A stretch of 64,000 bases of DNA, taken from assembly GCF_007670255.1 (NCBI RefSeq), contig NZ_SZVS01000004.1:186001-250000 (forward strand), in the 5' to 3' direction. The DNA comes from Paenarthrobacter nicotinovorans (GTDB taxonomy: Bacteria > Actinomycetota > Actinomycetes > Actinomycetales > Micrococcaceae). The notes beneath the pieces are model-generated. The model did not search any database, was not told where the DNA came from, and saw nothing but the letters and a program-made list of their open reading frames with translations. Positions 16,492-24,955 of the stretch are shown here, piece after piece (positions within the stretch are counted from its first letter, which is position 1; each line of letters begins with the position of its first letter). A program made the position numbers and the translations under genes.

Positions 16492-17882
16492 GATTCCTCT
16501 GTTTCTGTTGCCGTCAGGTCGCGTAACCATGACGTAGCATCTGCCACAAGTACTCCGATCAGCAGTGCAGCGACTATCACCAAGGCTCCTGCGACGGCAG
16601 GCAGCCATGCTGGCTCTGCCGATCCGGGAATGATGCCTCCCATGACCCCGGAAAGAACTACCGCCATGCCGGCGCACAAAGCTGCCCCCACGCCTGTCCT
16701 TGAGCGTTGGGACAGCTCGGCGATACGAGAGGCCGGAAGAACCGCTGTCCTCCGTTGGATGGCCAGGGCATCAGCAGCGATTTCAAAGATCGCCAGCGCG
16801 GCCAGCAGCAAAGCCGACTGTGGATTTCTGTGGACGAGCAAAGTCGTGATGAGACACGCCAAAGCGGGTAGTACAAGGACAGCGTTGGTGACAAGACTTC
16901 TGATTATCAGCGCCCTTGGTTTCCTTGGGGAGATGCGGAAAACAAACAATGCATATCCCAGAGTTTCAGGTGAGGATGTCCGCACGAATCCAGACCTGAA
17001 AAAAATCATTCCCAGGAAAAACACAGCAATAGACACGAAAGGGGCAATGCCGGGCCACGGTGTACCCTCACTAATTGACAGTGATAGTGAAGCCAGCAGT
17101 ACTACGCTGCCGACCTTGATGCCCATGTCCAGGAATAAGCCACGTGTCTTGAGCGCGTATTTATGGGCAATTCCTGCGAACAGAATGGGTGTGGCTGATG
17201 CTGTAAGGATCAATGAAGCTACGGCAATCGCCATATCGATCATGATTTGGTCTTTGATGTTGACGGATGCCACAAGCATGTTCGACTGTGATATGAGCAT
17301 GACCAGAGTTGCGGTCGCCGCTGCTGTTGCCATAATCGCGGACGGCCACGCCCGCCTCCTGCCGCTGGAAAGGAGCGTAACAGCGGCGCCCACCAGGGAG
17401 ACGCTTCCCAGTGCATTGATCGGGTAGCCCCAGCGAAGATTCTGAACCACCAGCATCAATGCCAAGCCGATGTCCGGGATCGCCAGTCCTGCCCGCATTC
17501 CGCTTTCCAGCGCTCCCGTCAGGGTGGTCCATTGCCGGTGCGCCCGCCGGAAGCGACGCCGCGCTTGGAGTAGTCCGGCTGCGAGCACCAACGCAGCCAT
17601 AGCTGCCAATTCCGGGGCGCTGAGCCGGATACCTAACGGGATCAGCCCTGTGGGTGGTGGCGTCCATCCAAGCCCGACCATCAAGACAAGCAGAGTTACT
17701 GCCTGTCCTGCCGTTACGGCGGCTTTGCTGGTGCCCAGGCTGATGGAGAACCCGAGGTCACTAAGTACATCCCGCAAGCGGCTGGCTTTGCGACGGAATT
17801 CGTTGATATACGTGGCACGTGCGCCGGAGAGAGCCACAGCGAAAGCGCTGCGCCACCGTGGCTGGGTGCTCAGTGGATTCAT
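16488..17882 (-). CDS. Large polytopic membrane protein of the bacteriocin operon (CirB/As-48B position)
   Basis: A 464-residue protein with roughly ten to twelve hydrophobic helices and few recognisable motifs. It directly follows the bacteriocin precursor gene (31-base gap) and overlaps the ATPase gene by four bases. In AS-48, circularin A and uberolysin clusters the gene after the precursor encodes a large membrane protein of this size, thought to take part in leader cleavage and circularisation. I chose the ATG at 17882 because GGAGGGGG lies just upstream; a TTG at 17903 is the longer alternative. Family identity is by position and topology, not by a motif. Confidence 0.78.
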   Translation of the reverse strand: MNPLSTQPRWRSAFAVALSGARATYINEFRRKASRLRDVLSDLGFSISLGTSKAAVTAGQAVTLLVLMVGLGWTPPPTGLIPLGIRLSAPELAAMAALVLAAGLLQARRRFRRAHRQWTTLTGALESGMRAGLAIPDIGLALMLVVQNLRWGYPINALGSVSLVGAAVTLLSSGRRRAWPSAIMATAAATATLVMLISQSNMLVASVNIKDQIMIDMAIAVASLILTASATPILFAGIAHKYALKTRGLFLDMGIKVGSVVLLASLSLSISEGTPWPGIAPFVSIAVFFLGMIFFRSGFVRTSSPETLGYALFVFRISPRKPRALIIRSLVTNAVLVLPALACLITTLLVHRNPQSALLLAALAIFEIAADALAIQRRTAVLPASRIAELSQRSRTGVGAALCAGMAVVLSGVMGGIIPGSAEPAWLPAVAGALVIVAALLIGVLVADATSWLRDLTATETEES

Positions 17883-17913
17883 TGCGGCCCCCTCCGAGTT
17901 CAACGGCAGCGGT

Positions 17914-18210
17914 TTACCAGGCTACGAACTGCTTCAGTGCCCAGCGCTTGACGAGTCCGAAGATCACGCCTGCAAGGGCCGTGCCGATCCCGAACGAGGC
18001 GACGATGCCTGCAGCCAAGGCCGCCCATGAAAGTGCGTTGAGCGCGAAGTACAGATTGGTCGCCAGGCCAGAGGAGATGCCGAGGGTGGCGACGGCCTGG
18101 AATACCACGGACAAGGTGGCGAACAGGGCAGCCGTCACGCCGCCGACCTTAACCGCTTTTACAACGGCGGGATTGATATCACGCTGGACTTGTGTGATTG
18201 ATGCGGACAT
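17914..18210 (-). CDS. Putative circular bacteriocin precursor (circularin A/uberolysin type)
   Basis: A 98-residue protein. Residues 1-38 form a leader-like segment. The C-terminal part is almost uncharged and helix-forming, with cationic residues only near the end ('LVKRWALKQFVAW'). The region 'VATLGISSGLAT' resembles the N-terminus of mature garvicin ML ('LVATGMAAGVAK') and circularin A ('VAGALGVQTAAAT'). The final Trp98 matches AS-48 and uberolysin, which close their ring on a C-terminal Trp. A core of about 60 residues (from around A39 or V40) is predicted. The ribosome site AAAGGAG lies eight bases upstream. The next genes are the membrane, ATPase and SpoIIM-like proteins expected for this system. 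The exact cleavage point is inferred. Confidence 0.78.
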   Translation of the reverse strand: MSASITQVQRDINPAVVKAVKVGGVTAALFATLSVVFQAVATLGISSGLATNLYFALNALSWAALAAGIVASFGIGTALAGVIFGLVKRWALKQFVAW

Positions 18211-18643
18211 GGAAATGCTCCTTTCAATATCATGCGAATGGATTCTTCAGGATCACTTGATAGTGGCTGTTTGTCTTCGGCCGAATGACTTGTTGCAGCC
18301 ATCAAGGAGCATTGCCTATGAACTTGTAGCGGTCAAGCTACTCATTGATCCAAAGGGGCCTTATTCTTGCGATATTTGAGCCTACAAGTATCAGCAAAAC
18401 TGCGTAACAAAGGCTCATTTAGTGCTCTAGAGGATGATCTTTGCAATTTTGCCGTCATGAACTTGATGCTGGCCTCACTCAGGCAAATCACCGGTGTTCT
18501 CCCGAATGAAGGATGCCAAAAAAAAGTTAAAAAAATCTCGAAACCTGCGACACGGACGGCCTGCCACTCATACATATGCGGGTATCGCGAGCGACATACC
18601 CCTCTGTTGGTAGGCCTGTTTTTCGCCCGACAAGGGCCGGTCC
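18211..18643. other. AT-rich region upstream of the bacteriocin operon, no convincing gene
   Basis: This 433-base stretch is visibly richer in A and T than its surroundings, with A-runs at about 18516-18536. It must hold the promoter of the minus-strand bacteriocin operon. The open frames crossing it (18367-18696 plus, 18342-18725 minus) have biased, Ser/Arg/Cys-rich translations with no family resemblance. A 38-codon minus frame near 18342-18458 exists but has no support. Confidence 0.5.
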
Positions 18644-20173
18644 TCACGCCCGCTTGGGTTTGGACAGCACTGCAAGAAGTACGATGCCCGAACTGAACAG
18701 GGCTTGAACCATTGCCACAGCCCACGGAGTGTAGCCAAGGTAGAGCCCAACCAGCAGCGGAACCATCGCCAGGATCGTCAGGTCCAGCCCGTGCATCAGG
18801 GAGCCGAGCTGTGCGCGGGGCACGGGACCGAAGGGCGTGTCCACCGGGGGAGCCGACCAGTCCGGCGCGGCTTTGGTGGCAGAACGCAGCGTTCCGGCGC
18901 CCATTCCGACGCCGGCCAGTGTCCCCACGCCAATCAGGGCAGGATCGGAAGCGCCCAGGAGAACCAGAAGGCCGCTAAGGACGGTCATCCATACAGCCAT
19001 GGCAAGGCACGGGATGAGGGTCCGGCTGGTACGGACCAGTGCCGGATGGAGGGGGAGCAGCGCATCGAGCTCCGGAACGAGGGCCGTCTTGCGCGCCACG
19101 CTCCCCATGCCCGACGCTGTTGCACAGCCAGCTATGACAACGATGGCCAGCTGTGCGAACTCCGGGAGTCCTCCTTCCACCAGCAGCATGGCGATGCAAG
19201 CACCCAGCCACAGCAAGGAAGCCAACAAGGGCGGATTCAGCCGGAGAAACGCTACTGTATCGGCGCGGATCAGCGCCCGGAGCGGGCCCGCCGGTCTGGC
19301 GAAGAAGCCTGCCGCCCTGCCGCCGTCGGCCGTTTTATGTCCGGCGCCCAGCGCGCGAAGTACCTCGTTGGAATCCATCATAAACAGGGAAGCACCGGTG
19401 TGGCCGGCCACCGCTCCGCCACGGATGAGCTCTTCACCCCGCACCTCACCAGCGCGTCGGCCCGCGACAGCCAGGAGCACGACGGCGGCCACCGCCACCA
19501 AAGCTTCCGGCCATGGTGCCCCTGGGGCCGTGGGAAGGACGGCGCACGCGAGGAGCGCAGCAACGCTCACCACCCGGCCGAGTCGGGCTCCAAGCATGCC
19601 GAGCTGCTGGAAGGCCGCCAAGGCCACCGCGATGACCCCGGAAACGCCAAAGGCCGCTGATGCAAGAAGGTGCTCCGGGCCGGTACGGTCCACGGCCGTA
19701 ACGATGCTGAATGGCAGGTATACGACGGCAAGACCCACCCCCGTTAGTACAGCCTTGCGGAGGAAAGCCGGCAGAACCATCGGTCGGCGGTCGACGGGGA
19801 GGGACAGCCACCAGATGCTCTCGGGTCCGCCGACCGTGATAGGTCCGAGTTTGCGGGCAAGGTTGGTCACCACCAGCAGGACCGCGTACGTCGCTAGTGT
19901 CCACAGCACGGGCGCCGGAAGGACGAGCCATTGCGCCTTGATAATGCTGCTCCCAGTAGAGGAGCGGTCCGCGATCTCGTTACGCAGGGCAAGGACGAAG
20001 GAGGCTGCGATGGTCAGGGAAATGGCGATACCGAGTCCCCAACTGTACGCATCGACAAAGCGTTCGCTCCATGAGCCTCTGCTCCGCTTGTAGCGGCGGA
20101 CCGATTGGCGAGCGAAACTGACGATGTCCCGCGCGAGGTGACGGTCCGGCGTCGTGCTTTCATGAATCAGCAT
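18644..20173 (-). CDS. DUF6297-like polytopic membrane protein (ABC partner)
   Basis: A 509-residue protein with about ten to twelve membrane helices in two halves, of the actinobacterial DUF6297 type. It carries 'ITVGGPESIWWLSLPVDRRP' near residues 115-135, a pattern of ABC exporter membrane subunits. The ATG at 20173 lies inside the end of the ATPase gene (stop at 20175-20177), so the two are coupled. A TTG at 20188 with GGGAG upstream is an alternative start. The pair probably forms one exporter of unknown substrate. It is next to the bacteriocin operon and on the same strand, so a role in bacteriocin tolerance is possible but unproven. Confidence 0.78.
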   Translation of the reverse strand: MLIHESTTPDRHLARDIVSFARQSVRRYKRSRGSWSERFVDAYSWGLGIAISLTIAASFVLALRNEIADRSSTGSSIIKAQWLVLPAPVLWTLATYAVLLVVTNLARKLGPITVGGPESIWWLSLPVDRRPMVLPAFLRKAVLTGVGLAVVYLPFSIVTAVDRTGPEHLLASAAFGVSGVIAVALAAFQQLGMLGARLGRVVSVAALLACAVLPTAPGAPWPEALVAVAAVVLLAVAGRRAGEVRGEELIRGGAVAGHTGASLFMMDSNEVLRALGAGHKTADGGRAAGFFARPAGPLRALIRADTVAFLRLNPPLLASLLWLGACIAMLLVEGGLPEFAQLAIVVIAGCATASGMGSVARKTALVPELDALLPLHPALVRTSRTLIPCLAMAVWMTVLSGLLVLLGASDPALIGVGTLAGVGMGAGTLRSATKAAPDWSAPPVDTPFGPVPRAQLGSLMHGLDLTILAMVPLLVGLYLGYTPWAVAMVQALFSSGIVLLAVLSKPKRA

Positions 20174-20174
20174 G

Positions 20175-20843
20175 TCAGGACCCGGCAATGATCGAGGCTC
20201 CCTGCTTCGGACCGAATTCGCGGACGTCGTCGTCGATTACCAAACACGAAGAAGCGGTGGCGAGCAACAGGTCCGGATCGTGCGTTACCAGGACCACGGC
20301 GCCGCCGTGCTCAGCGATCCGTTCTCCGATGGCCACCCGCATCTTGGGATCAAGCCGCTGCTCCGGCTCGTCAAGAATCAGGAGCGACGACGGACGGATC
20401 AGCCCGGCTGCGAGCAGCAGCCTGCGTCGTTGCCCGGATGAGAGGGCGTCGGGGATAGCGTGGGCTCGTCCCTGCAAGCCGAAGAACTCCAGTTCTTCCT
20501 CGACCCGCGTTTCGGGATCCGCCACGGAGTGTCCGCGGGCGACGAGCAGCAAGTGTTCCCGGACAGTCAGCGAGGGGAAGAAGAGATCGTCGTCGAAGAC
20601 AGCGGAGACCTCCCGCCGGAACGGTACGGCGTCGGCGTCGATGAGAAGGCCATGGACCTTCACCTCGCCGGCAAGGGCGGCCTGACGACCCGCTATGGTC
20701 CGGGCAACTGTTGACTTCCCGGCGCCGTTGGCACCCACGATTCCCAGGATCTCGCCGGCGCGCACGGTTGCCGACACCTCGCCACACACCGGAGATCCGG
20801 CATAACCCACCAGCAGGTTTTCGACGTCCAGTACAGTCCCCAT
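20175..20843 (-). CDS. ABC transporter ATP-binding protein
   Basis: A 222-residue ATPase domain with Walker A 'GANGAGKST', signature 'LSSGQRRRL', Walker B 'LLILDEPEQRLD' and switch His in 'VLVTHDPD'. The protein is the energy subunit for the DUF6297-like membrane protein encoded just downstream, with which it overlaps by a few bases. The conserved D-loop is 'EQRLDP'. The substrate is unknown. Confidence 0.92.
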   Translation of the reverse strand: MGTVLDVENLLVGYAGSPVCGEVSATVRAGEILGIVGANGAGKSTVARTIAGRQAALAGEVKVHGLLIDADAVPFRREVSAVFDDDLFFPSLTVREHLLLVARGHSVADPETRVEEELEFFGLQGRAHAIPDALSSGQRRRLLLAAGLIRPSSLLILDEPEQRLDPKMRVAIGERIAEHGGAVVLVTHDPDLLLATASSCLVIDDDVREFGPKQGASIIAGS

Positions 20844-20873
20844 GAGGCAACCCTACCGGCGCGCCGACGGCCC

Positions 20874-21080
20874 TCAGAGAAGTGAGCGGGCCTCGAGGTC
20901 CTCCATCGCCCAGCCAAGGATCCTCAGATCGAAGGGGTCGCGTTCCAGGATCCCGAAGAGATAAGCGTCGAAGTCCCACAGCCCAGCATTGCCGCCGTTG
21001 GCCCAGTACCACGCCCATAAATCGTCAAGGGTGATCTCATGCTCGAGGACGAGTATTCGTGCTGTCTGGCGTGAGTCCAT
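20874..21080 (-). CDS. Small hypothetical protein, 68 residues
   Basis: An acidic, Trp- and Leu-rich soluble protein ('LEHEITLDDLWAWYWANGGN', 'DLRILGWAMEDLE'). I do not recognise a family. It lies 30 bases upstream of the ABC ATPase gene on the same strand and may share its transcript. I chose the ATG at 21080 ('MDSRQTARIL'); a longer start at 21107 is possible. The composition looks like a real protein rather than an antisense frame. Confidence 0.6.
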   Translation of the reverse strand: MDSRQTARILVLEHEITLDDLWAWYWANGGNAGLWDFDAYLFGILERDPFDLRILGWAMEDLEARSLL

Positions 21081-21254
21081 GGGATTTCCACACTGCTGCC
21101 GCAGCATCGTGCCGCATCCAGCTGGTTGAGGCAGATTCCCAACTGGGAACCCGATTTCATCGTTTCACGTTCGTCGTTTATCCGAAACCCCTCTGGGTTG
21201 CGAATACTATGGGAACTTCCGAGGGAAACAGCCGCCCGAATAAGGGACCTCGCA

Positions 21255-22172
21255 ATGAATCAGGAGTACATCGTGGATTCTGCCCGGACCTTTGAGTCGA
21301 TCGTCATCATTTTTAATCCCAACAGCACAGGGGATGCGCCGGAGCTGGCGCAGCAATTGCATCAGCGGCTGAAGGAAGTTCTCAGCTACGAACCCGAGAT
21401 CATCCTCCAACCCACGGAGCATGCCGGGCACGCGGTGGACCTTGCGCGGGAGGCCGCGGCGAAGGGCGGCGATGTCCTGGTGGTTTCCGTCAGTGGCGAT
21501 GGCGGCTACAACGAGGTCGTCAACGGGGTGATGCAGGCCGGAAATCCCCGGGCGGTGTGCGCTGTTCGGGCCGCCGGAAACGCCAACGACCACAGCAGGA
21601 TCATCGCCACCAAGCCCTTGGAAGAAGCCATCGCCGAGGGCCGGGTCCACAACATCGACCTCCTCCAAATCCATACGGGTCAGAAAGAGGACGAACCACT
21701 TGAGTACGCGCATTCCTACATAGGCTTCGGCTTGACCCCTGTGGTTGCCACCGAACTGGAAAAGGGCAGCAAAGGCGCCCTCAAGGAAATGGTCACTGTG
21801 ATTCAGACCTTTTCCAAATTTGAGCCTTTCGGAGTTCGTTTGCCTGACGGGAAGCGTCACAAGTTCGACAGCCTGGTGTTCGCCAATATCCGTGAGATGG
21901 CCAAGTACGCCACCCTCAGCGACGCCGATGAGCACCCGTCCGATGGCAAGTTCGAGGTCATCATTTTCCCGCACATGCCAAAGTGGCGGGTCCTTTTGAA
22001 GGCGCTCAAGGCCACCACCCAGGGACTCGGCGACCAACCGAGCGTCAGCAGCTATGAATTCACCACCCTCAAGCCACTGCCGTATCAGATGGACGGCGAG
22101 GTGAAGAGCGTGGATGCGAACGTCAAGGTCAAGGTGGAGTGCGCACAGGGGGCTTTGGCGACGCTCGGCTAG
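21255..22172 (+). CDS. Diacylglycerol/lipid kinase catalytic-domain protein
   Basis: A 305-residue protein with the DAGK_cat/NAD-kinase-like fold: 'IVIIFNPNSTGDA' near the start, the nucleotide-binding 'VSVSGDGGYNEVVNGV' near residues 80-95, and 'AAGNANDHSR'. Members phosphorylate diacylglycerol, sphingoid bases or related lipids, or act in methylglyoxal/isoprenoid side pathways. The variant 'GDGGYNE' (rather than GDGTLNE) is noteworthy. The ATG at 21255 has AAGGGA upstream; longer starts from 21126 have no similarity. Confidence 0.8.
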   Translation: MNQEYIVDSARTFESIVIIFNPNSTGDAPELAQQLHQRLKEVLSYEPEIILQPTEHAGHAVDLAREAAAKGGDVLVVSVSGDGGYNEVVNGVMQAGNPRAVCAVRAAGNANDHSRIIATKPLEEAIAEGRVHNIDLLQIHTGQKEDEPLEYAHSYIGFGLTPVVATELEKGSKGALKEMVTVIQTFSKFEPFGVRLPDGKRHKFDSLVFANIREMAKYATLSDADEHPSDGKFEVIIFPHMPKWRVLLKALKATTQGLGDQPSVSSYEFTTLKPLPYQMDGEVKSVDANVKVKVECAQGALATLG

Positions 22173-22186
22173 GTGGCCGCCGGGGT

Positions 22187-23068
22187 TCAACCGCGTGCGC
22201 AAGCGGCGGTGACAAAGTCGTAGATACGTCCGCGCAGGTCAGTTGAGGCGGCCACTTTTATCAATCCTTGGCGCTCTCCCACCCTCACCCGGAGTGGGAG
22301 GAGCGTACCCACCTTGTCTTCGGCGACGGCATGCGGATCACAACGTGCGGGCCGGATGGTCAGTGCCAGCTCCTGCTGGGTCGCGCCCACGATGACGTTC
22401 CTAGGCCAGGGATCCGTGGGGGATTGGGCCAGCAACGTGGTCTCGTCGATCGATTCAATCGTGAGGCTTTTCGCCTGCGCCCCCTGACCGGCCGGTGTAA
22501 TGACAAGACGCACGACGGCGGTCTGACCGTCCGCGGCCACCTTCAGTTCCGGGTCCAGTTCCAACGTGGCGACGGCGGCGGCCTGGGCCGCGATGCACAG
22601 CTCGGCTGAGTTTCTGGACAGTACGCCGAAGGGGTCGGCTGCGTCCGTCACCTCTTCGCTGGCTTCCTTACCGGGTGCCGTGAACTCAAGCGTTGCCTGG
22701 CTGGAACCGTTCTGCGCGGCTCCACATGACGCGGCCGGCAGTGCCGCAGGAACGCTTTTAGGTTGCCGGGACGGCAGTTCAAGGCCGTTCCCCGAGCGCT
22801 GCCAGAGTATGTCGCCGTCGAAAAGCGGTGAACGGACCCGTGCTCCGGTCACCGTCAGGACATCGTCAGTGGTGTTGGTTAACTGGATCTGGATGGCTTG
22901 CTTCCCGTACTGGTCACGGGATTGGTTGATTTCCACCGTAATGGGCGCAGTGCTGCTGCCGGACGATGGCGGGTTGGCCGGGGCGCTTGAGCTGCAGGCG
23001 GACAGGGCAGGCAGCATCGTGGCCAGGACCATGCAAGACGCAAGGACACGCCTTCTGCGGCACACCAT
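22187..23068 (-). CDS. Predicted lipoprotein of unknown function
   Basis: A 293-residue exported protein with a basic N-terminus, hydrophobic core and lipobox 'LSAC' (Cys25), then a Ser/Pro linker. The remainder looks like two beta-rich domains ('PITVEINQSRDQYGKQAIQI', 'VTGARVRSPLFDGDILW'). I do not recognise a named family. It converges on the lipid kinase gene with 14 bases between. A surface or cell-wall role is inferred from the signal only. Confidence 0.75.
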   Translation of the reverse strand: MVCRRRRVLASCMVLATMLPALSACSSSAPANPPSSGSSTAPITVEINQSRDQYGKQAIQIQLTNTTDDVLTVTGARVRSPLFDGDILWQRSGNGLELPSRQPKSVPAALPAASCGAAQNGSSQATLEFTAPGKEASEEVTDAADPFGVLSRNSAELCIAAQAAAVATLELDPELKVAADGQTAVVRLVITPAGQGAQAKSLTIESIDETTLLAQSPTDPWPRNVIVGATQQELALTIRPARCDPHAVAEDKVGTLLPLRVRVGERQGLIKVAASTDLRGRIYDFVTAACARG

Positions 23069-23164
23069 GCGATCAGTGTAGGCGCCCCCAGTGCGCGGGT
23101 ACGATGTCGCTCACGCACACCTGCCAACTCCGCCCATGGAGTTTGGCCACGAAAGGGGATATCC

Positions 23165-23458
23165 ATGTCATTCCAGGCTTACCTCGACGCCATCGAAGAC
23201 AAAACCGGCCTGACGCCGCGGCAGTTGGTGGACATCGCTGAATCCAAGGGCTTCAATGATCCTTCGGTCAAGGCCGGGACCATCCTTGAATGGCTCAAGG
23301 CCGATTATGACCTGGGGCGTGGCCACGGCATGGCGTTGGTGCACGTCATCAAGAAGGGGCCGCAGATCGACAGCAAGCATGTGGGATCGGAGGGAACTCA
23401 CCGCGACGAGTCGGACACGCTGTGGTTGGACGGTAAGGCCAGCAAGCCAGCTTCATGA
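23165..23458 (+). CDS. DUF4287 domain protein
   Basis: A 97-residue soluble protein with the DUF4287 pattern: 'MSFQAYLDAIEDKTGLTPRQ', 'AGTILEWLKADYDLGRGHGM' and 'VHVIKKGP'. The length fits the family. Function is unknown. A ribosome site GAAAGGGG lies upstream of the ATG. It is divergent from the lipoprotein gene. Confidence 0.88.
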   Translation: MSFQAYLDAIEDKTGLTPRQLVDIAESKGFNDPSVKAGTILEWLKADYDLGRGHGMALVHVIKKGPQIDSKHVGSEGTHRDESDTLWLDGKASKPAS

Positions 23459-23543
23459 TGGCGGGAGACACTGGCAACTAAACCATAAGCATGCTTAGCT
23501 TAAGGTGACACCCCAATCCTCCACCTGCGCAGAAAGGTTCCAG

Positions 23544-23990
23544 ATGGCCACCGTGACCCAGTTGTTCAAGGCCCCTGCCGCAGATGTTTGGAAAGTCATC
23601 CAGGAGGGGTGGCTGTACTCAGGCTGGGTGGTGGGCGCCTCGAGGATCCGCTCCGTTGATGAGCAGTGGCCGGCCGAGGGCTCCCGGCTTCACCATTCCG
23701 TGGGATCCTGGCCATTCCTCATCGACGACAGCAGCCGCGTCACCGCCGTCGAACCCGAACGCAAGCTCGAACTTCTCGCGAGGGGTTGGCCGTTAGGCGA
23801 AGCCAAGGTGCTCATCACACTGGAAGACCTCGGTGCCTCCCAATGCCGGGTTTCCATCGCTGAGGATGCCGTGCGGGGCCCCGGCAAATTGGTGCCCAAG
23901 AAATTACGTGATCCCGTTATCGCTGTCCGGAACCGCGAAACCCTCAGGCGCTTGGAACTGATGGCAGTGGGCGGCGCGGGCAGGTCCTAG
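23544..23990 (+). CDS. SRPBCC (START-like) family protein
   Basis: A 148-residue protein of the polyketide cyclase/dehydrase or SRPBCC fold: 'TVTQLFKAPAADVWKVIQEG', 'WVVGASRIRSVDEQWPAEGS' and 'VTAVEPERKLELLARGWPLG'. Such proteins bind small hydrophobic ligands. I chose the ATG at 23544, which follows GAAAGG; the upstream ATG-like start at 23505 adds a short extension without similarity. Confidence 0.83.
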   Translation: MATVTQLFKAPAADVWKVIQEGWLYSGWVVGASRIRSVDEQWPAEGSRLHHSVGSWPFLIDDSSRVTAVEPERKLELLARGWPLGEAKVLITLEDLGASQCRVSIAEDAVRGPGKLVPKKLRDPVIAVRNRETLRRLELMAVGGAGRS

Positions 23991-24004
23991 CGCCCGGGCG
24001 GGCC

Positions 24005-24955
24005 TTAGGGCCGCAGTACCCAGTCAAAGGCCTCCGCTTTGGACCGTGCGCCTTGGGCCGACTTGGAGCGGTTGGGCTCGTCGAGCTCCTGCAGTAAATG
24101 TTCCGAAAGCACCACCAGTTCGCCAAAGATTTCAGGCGTCAGCCAGTCGGGGCGGGTGGCGAACAGGATGTCTTCGCTGGACGTATTTCCGCTGGCACCG
24201 GGGGCGAAGGGGCATCCGCCCAGGCCGCCAAGCGCCCCGTCCACCATTTCAGCCCCTGCTTGGATGGCCGCTAGGGTGTTCGCCACGCCCAAACCCCACG
24301 TGTCATGGCCGTGATAGACGACGCGACGGGAAGGCGACTCGGTACGAACACGGGTGATCAGCTGGGCAACTTGTGCCGGGACCGCCTGTCCCAAGGTGTC
24401 GCAAATGACGATGTCGGTGGTGCCCTCGGCACGGGGGTCGTTGGCGATGGCGAGGATGCGTTCTTCGGGGACCTGGCCCTCGAACGGGCAGGTGAAGGAC
24501 GTTGCAATGCAGAGCTGGATACGGCCGTCTACTGCCCGCGCGTACTCGATGGCCTCGGGCAGGGTTGCGAGGCTTTGATCGGTTGTGCGGCCGATGTTCG
24601 CCTTGTTGTGGGAGTCGGAAGCAGACAGGCAGTACTGGAAATTGCGCGCCCCGGCAGCTGCGGCCTTCGCAACATGGCCCGGGGTTGCTACCCAGATCCA
24701 GCACTTTTCGAGTTCCGCCGGGGTCAGGGCGTGCACCACTTCCAAGGTGTTGGCCATCGTGGGGACCAGGTCCGGCCGGGCCATGGACCCGAGTTCGATC
24801 GCCGGCACACCGAGCCGCAGCAACTCGCGAACAGTCTGGACCTTCTGTTCCGCGGAAAGGAGCTTGCCCGTCAGTTGGAGGCCGTCGCGAAGGGTGACGT
24901 CCCGCAGAATGGCGTTGCCCAGGGTTGCGGCCACGGGCCCTTCAGGACGGATCAT
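24005..24955 (-). CDS. Hydroxymethylglutaryl-CoA lyase family protein
   Basis: A 316-residue TIM-barrel lyase. The catalytic and metal residues are in place: 'LRDVTLRDGLQ' (Arg23, Asp24), the H-x-H pair in 'YHGHDTWGLG', and the reactive Cys in the glycine-rich loop 'GGLGGCPFAPGASGN'. The expected reaction splits HMG-CoA into acetyl-CoA and acetoacetate. The gene overlaps the stop of the CoA-transferase gene by four bases (ATGA), so the transferase would make the CoA ester that this lyase cleaves. A related substrate such as another 3-hydroxy-3-methyl acyl-CoA is possible. Confidence 0.9.
   Translation of the reverse strand: MIRPEGPVAATLGNAILRDVTLRDGLQLTGKLLSAEQKVQTVRELLRLGVPAIELGSMARPDLVPTMANTLEVVHALTPAELEKCWIWVATPGHVAKAAAAGARNFQYCLSASDSHNKANIGRTTDQSLATLPEAIEYARAVDGRIQLCIATSFTCPFEGQVPEERILAIANDPRAEGTTDIVICDTLGQAVPAQVAQLITRVRTESPSRRVVYHGHDTWGLGVANTLAAIQAGAEMVDGALGGLGGCPFAPGASGNTSSEDILFATRPDWLTPEIFGELVVLSEHLLQELDEPNRSKSAQGARSKAEAFDWVLRP

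Noticed and set aside
16465..17427. 320-codon plus-strand open frame
   Set aside because: It is antisense to the large bacteriocin-operon membrane protein and has no recognisable domain.
18342..18725. Overlapping small open frames in the bacteriocin leader
   Set aside because: Their translations are biased, lack family resemblance and extend into the neighbouring gene.
18837..20093. 418-codon plus-strand open frame
   Set aside because: It is antisense to the DUF6297-like gene and is Ser/Arg/Thr/Pro-rich.
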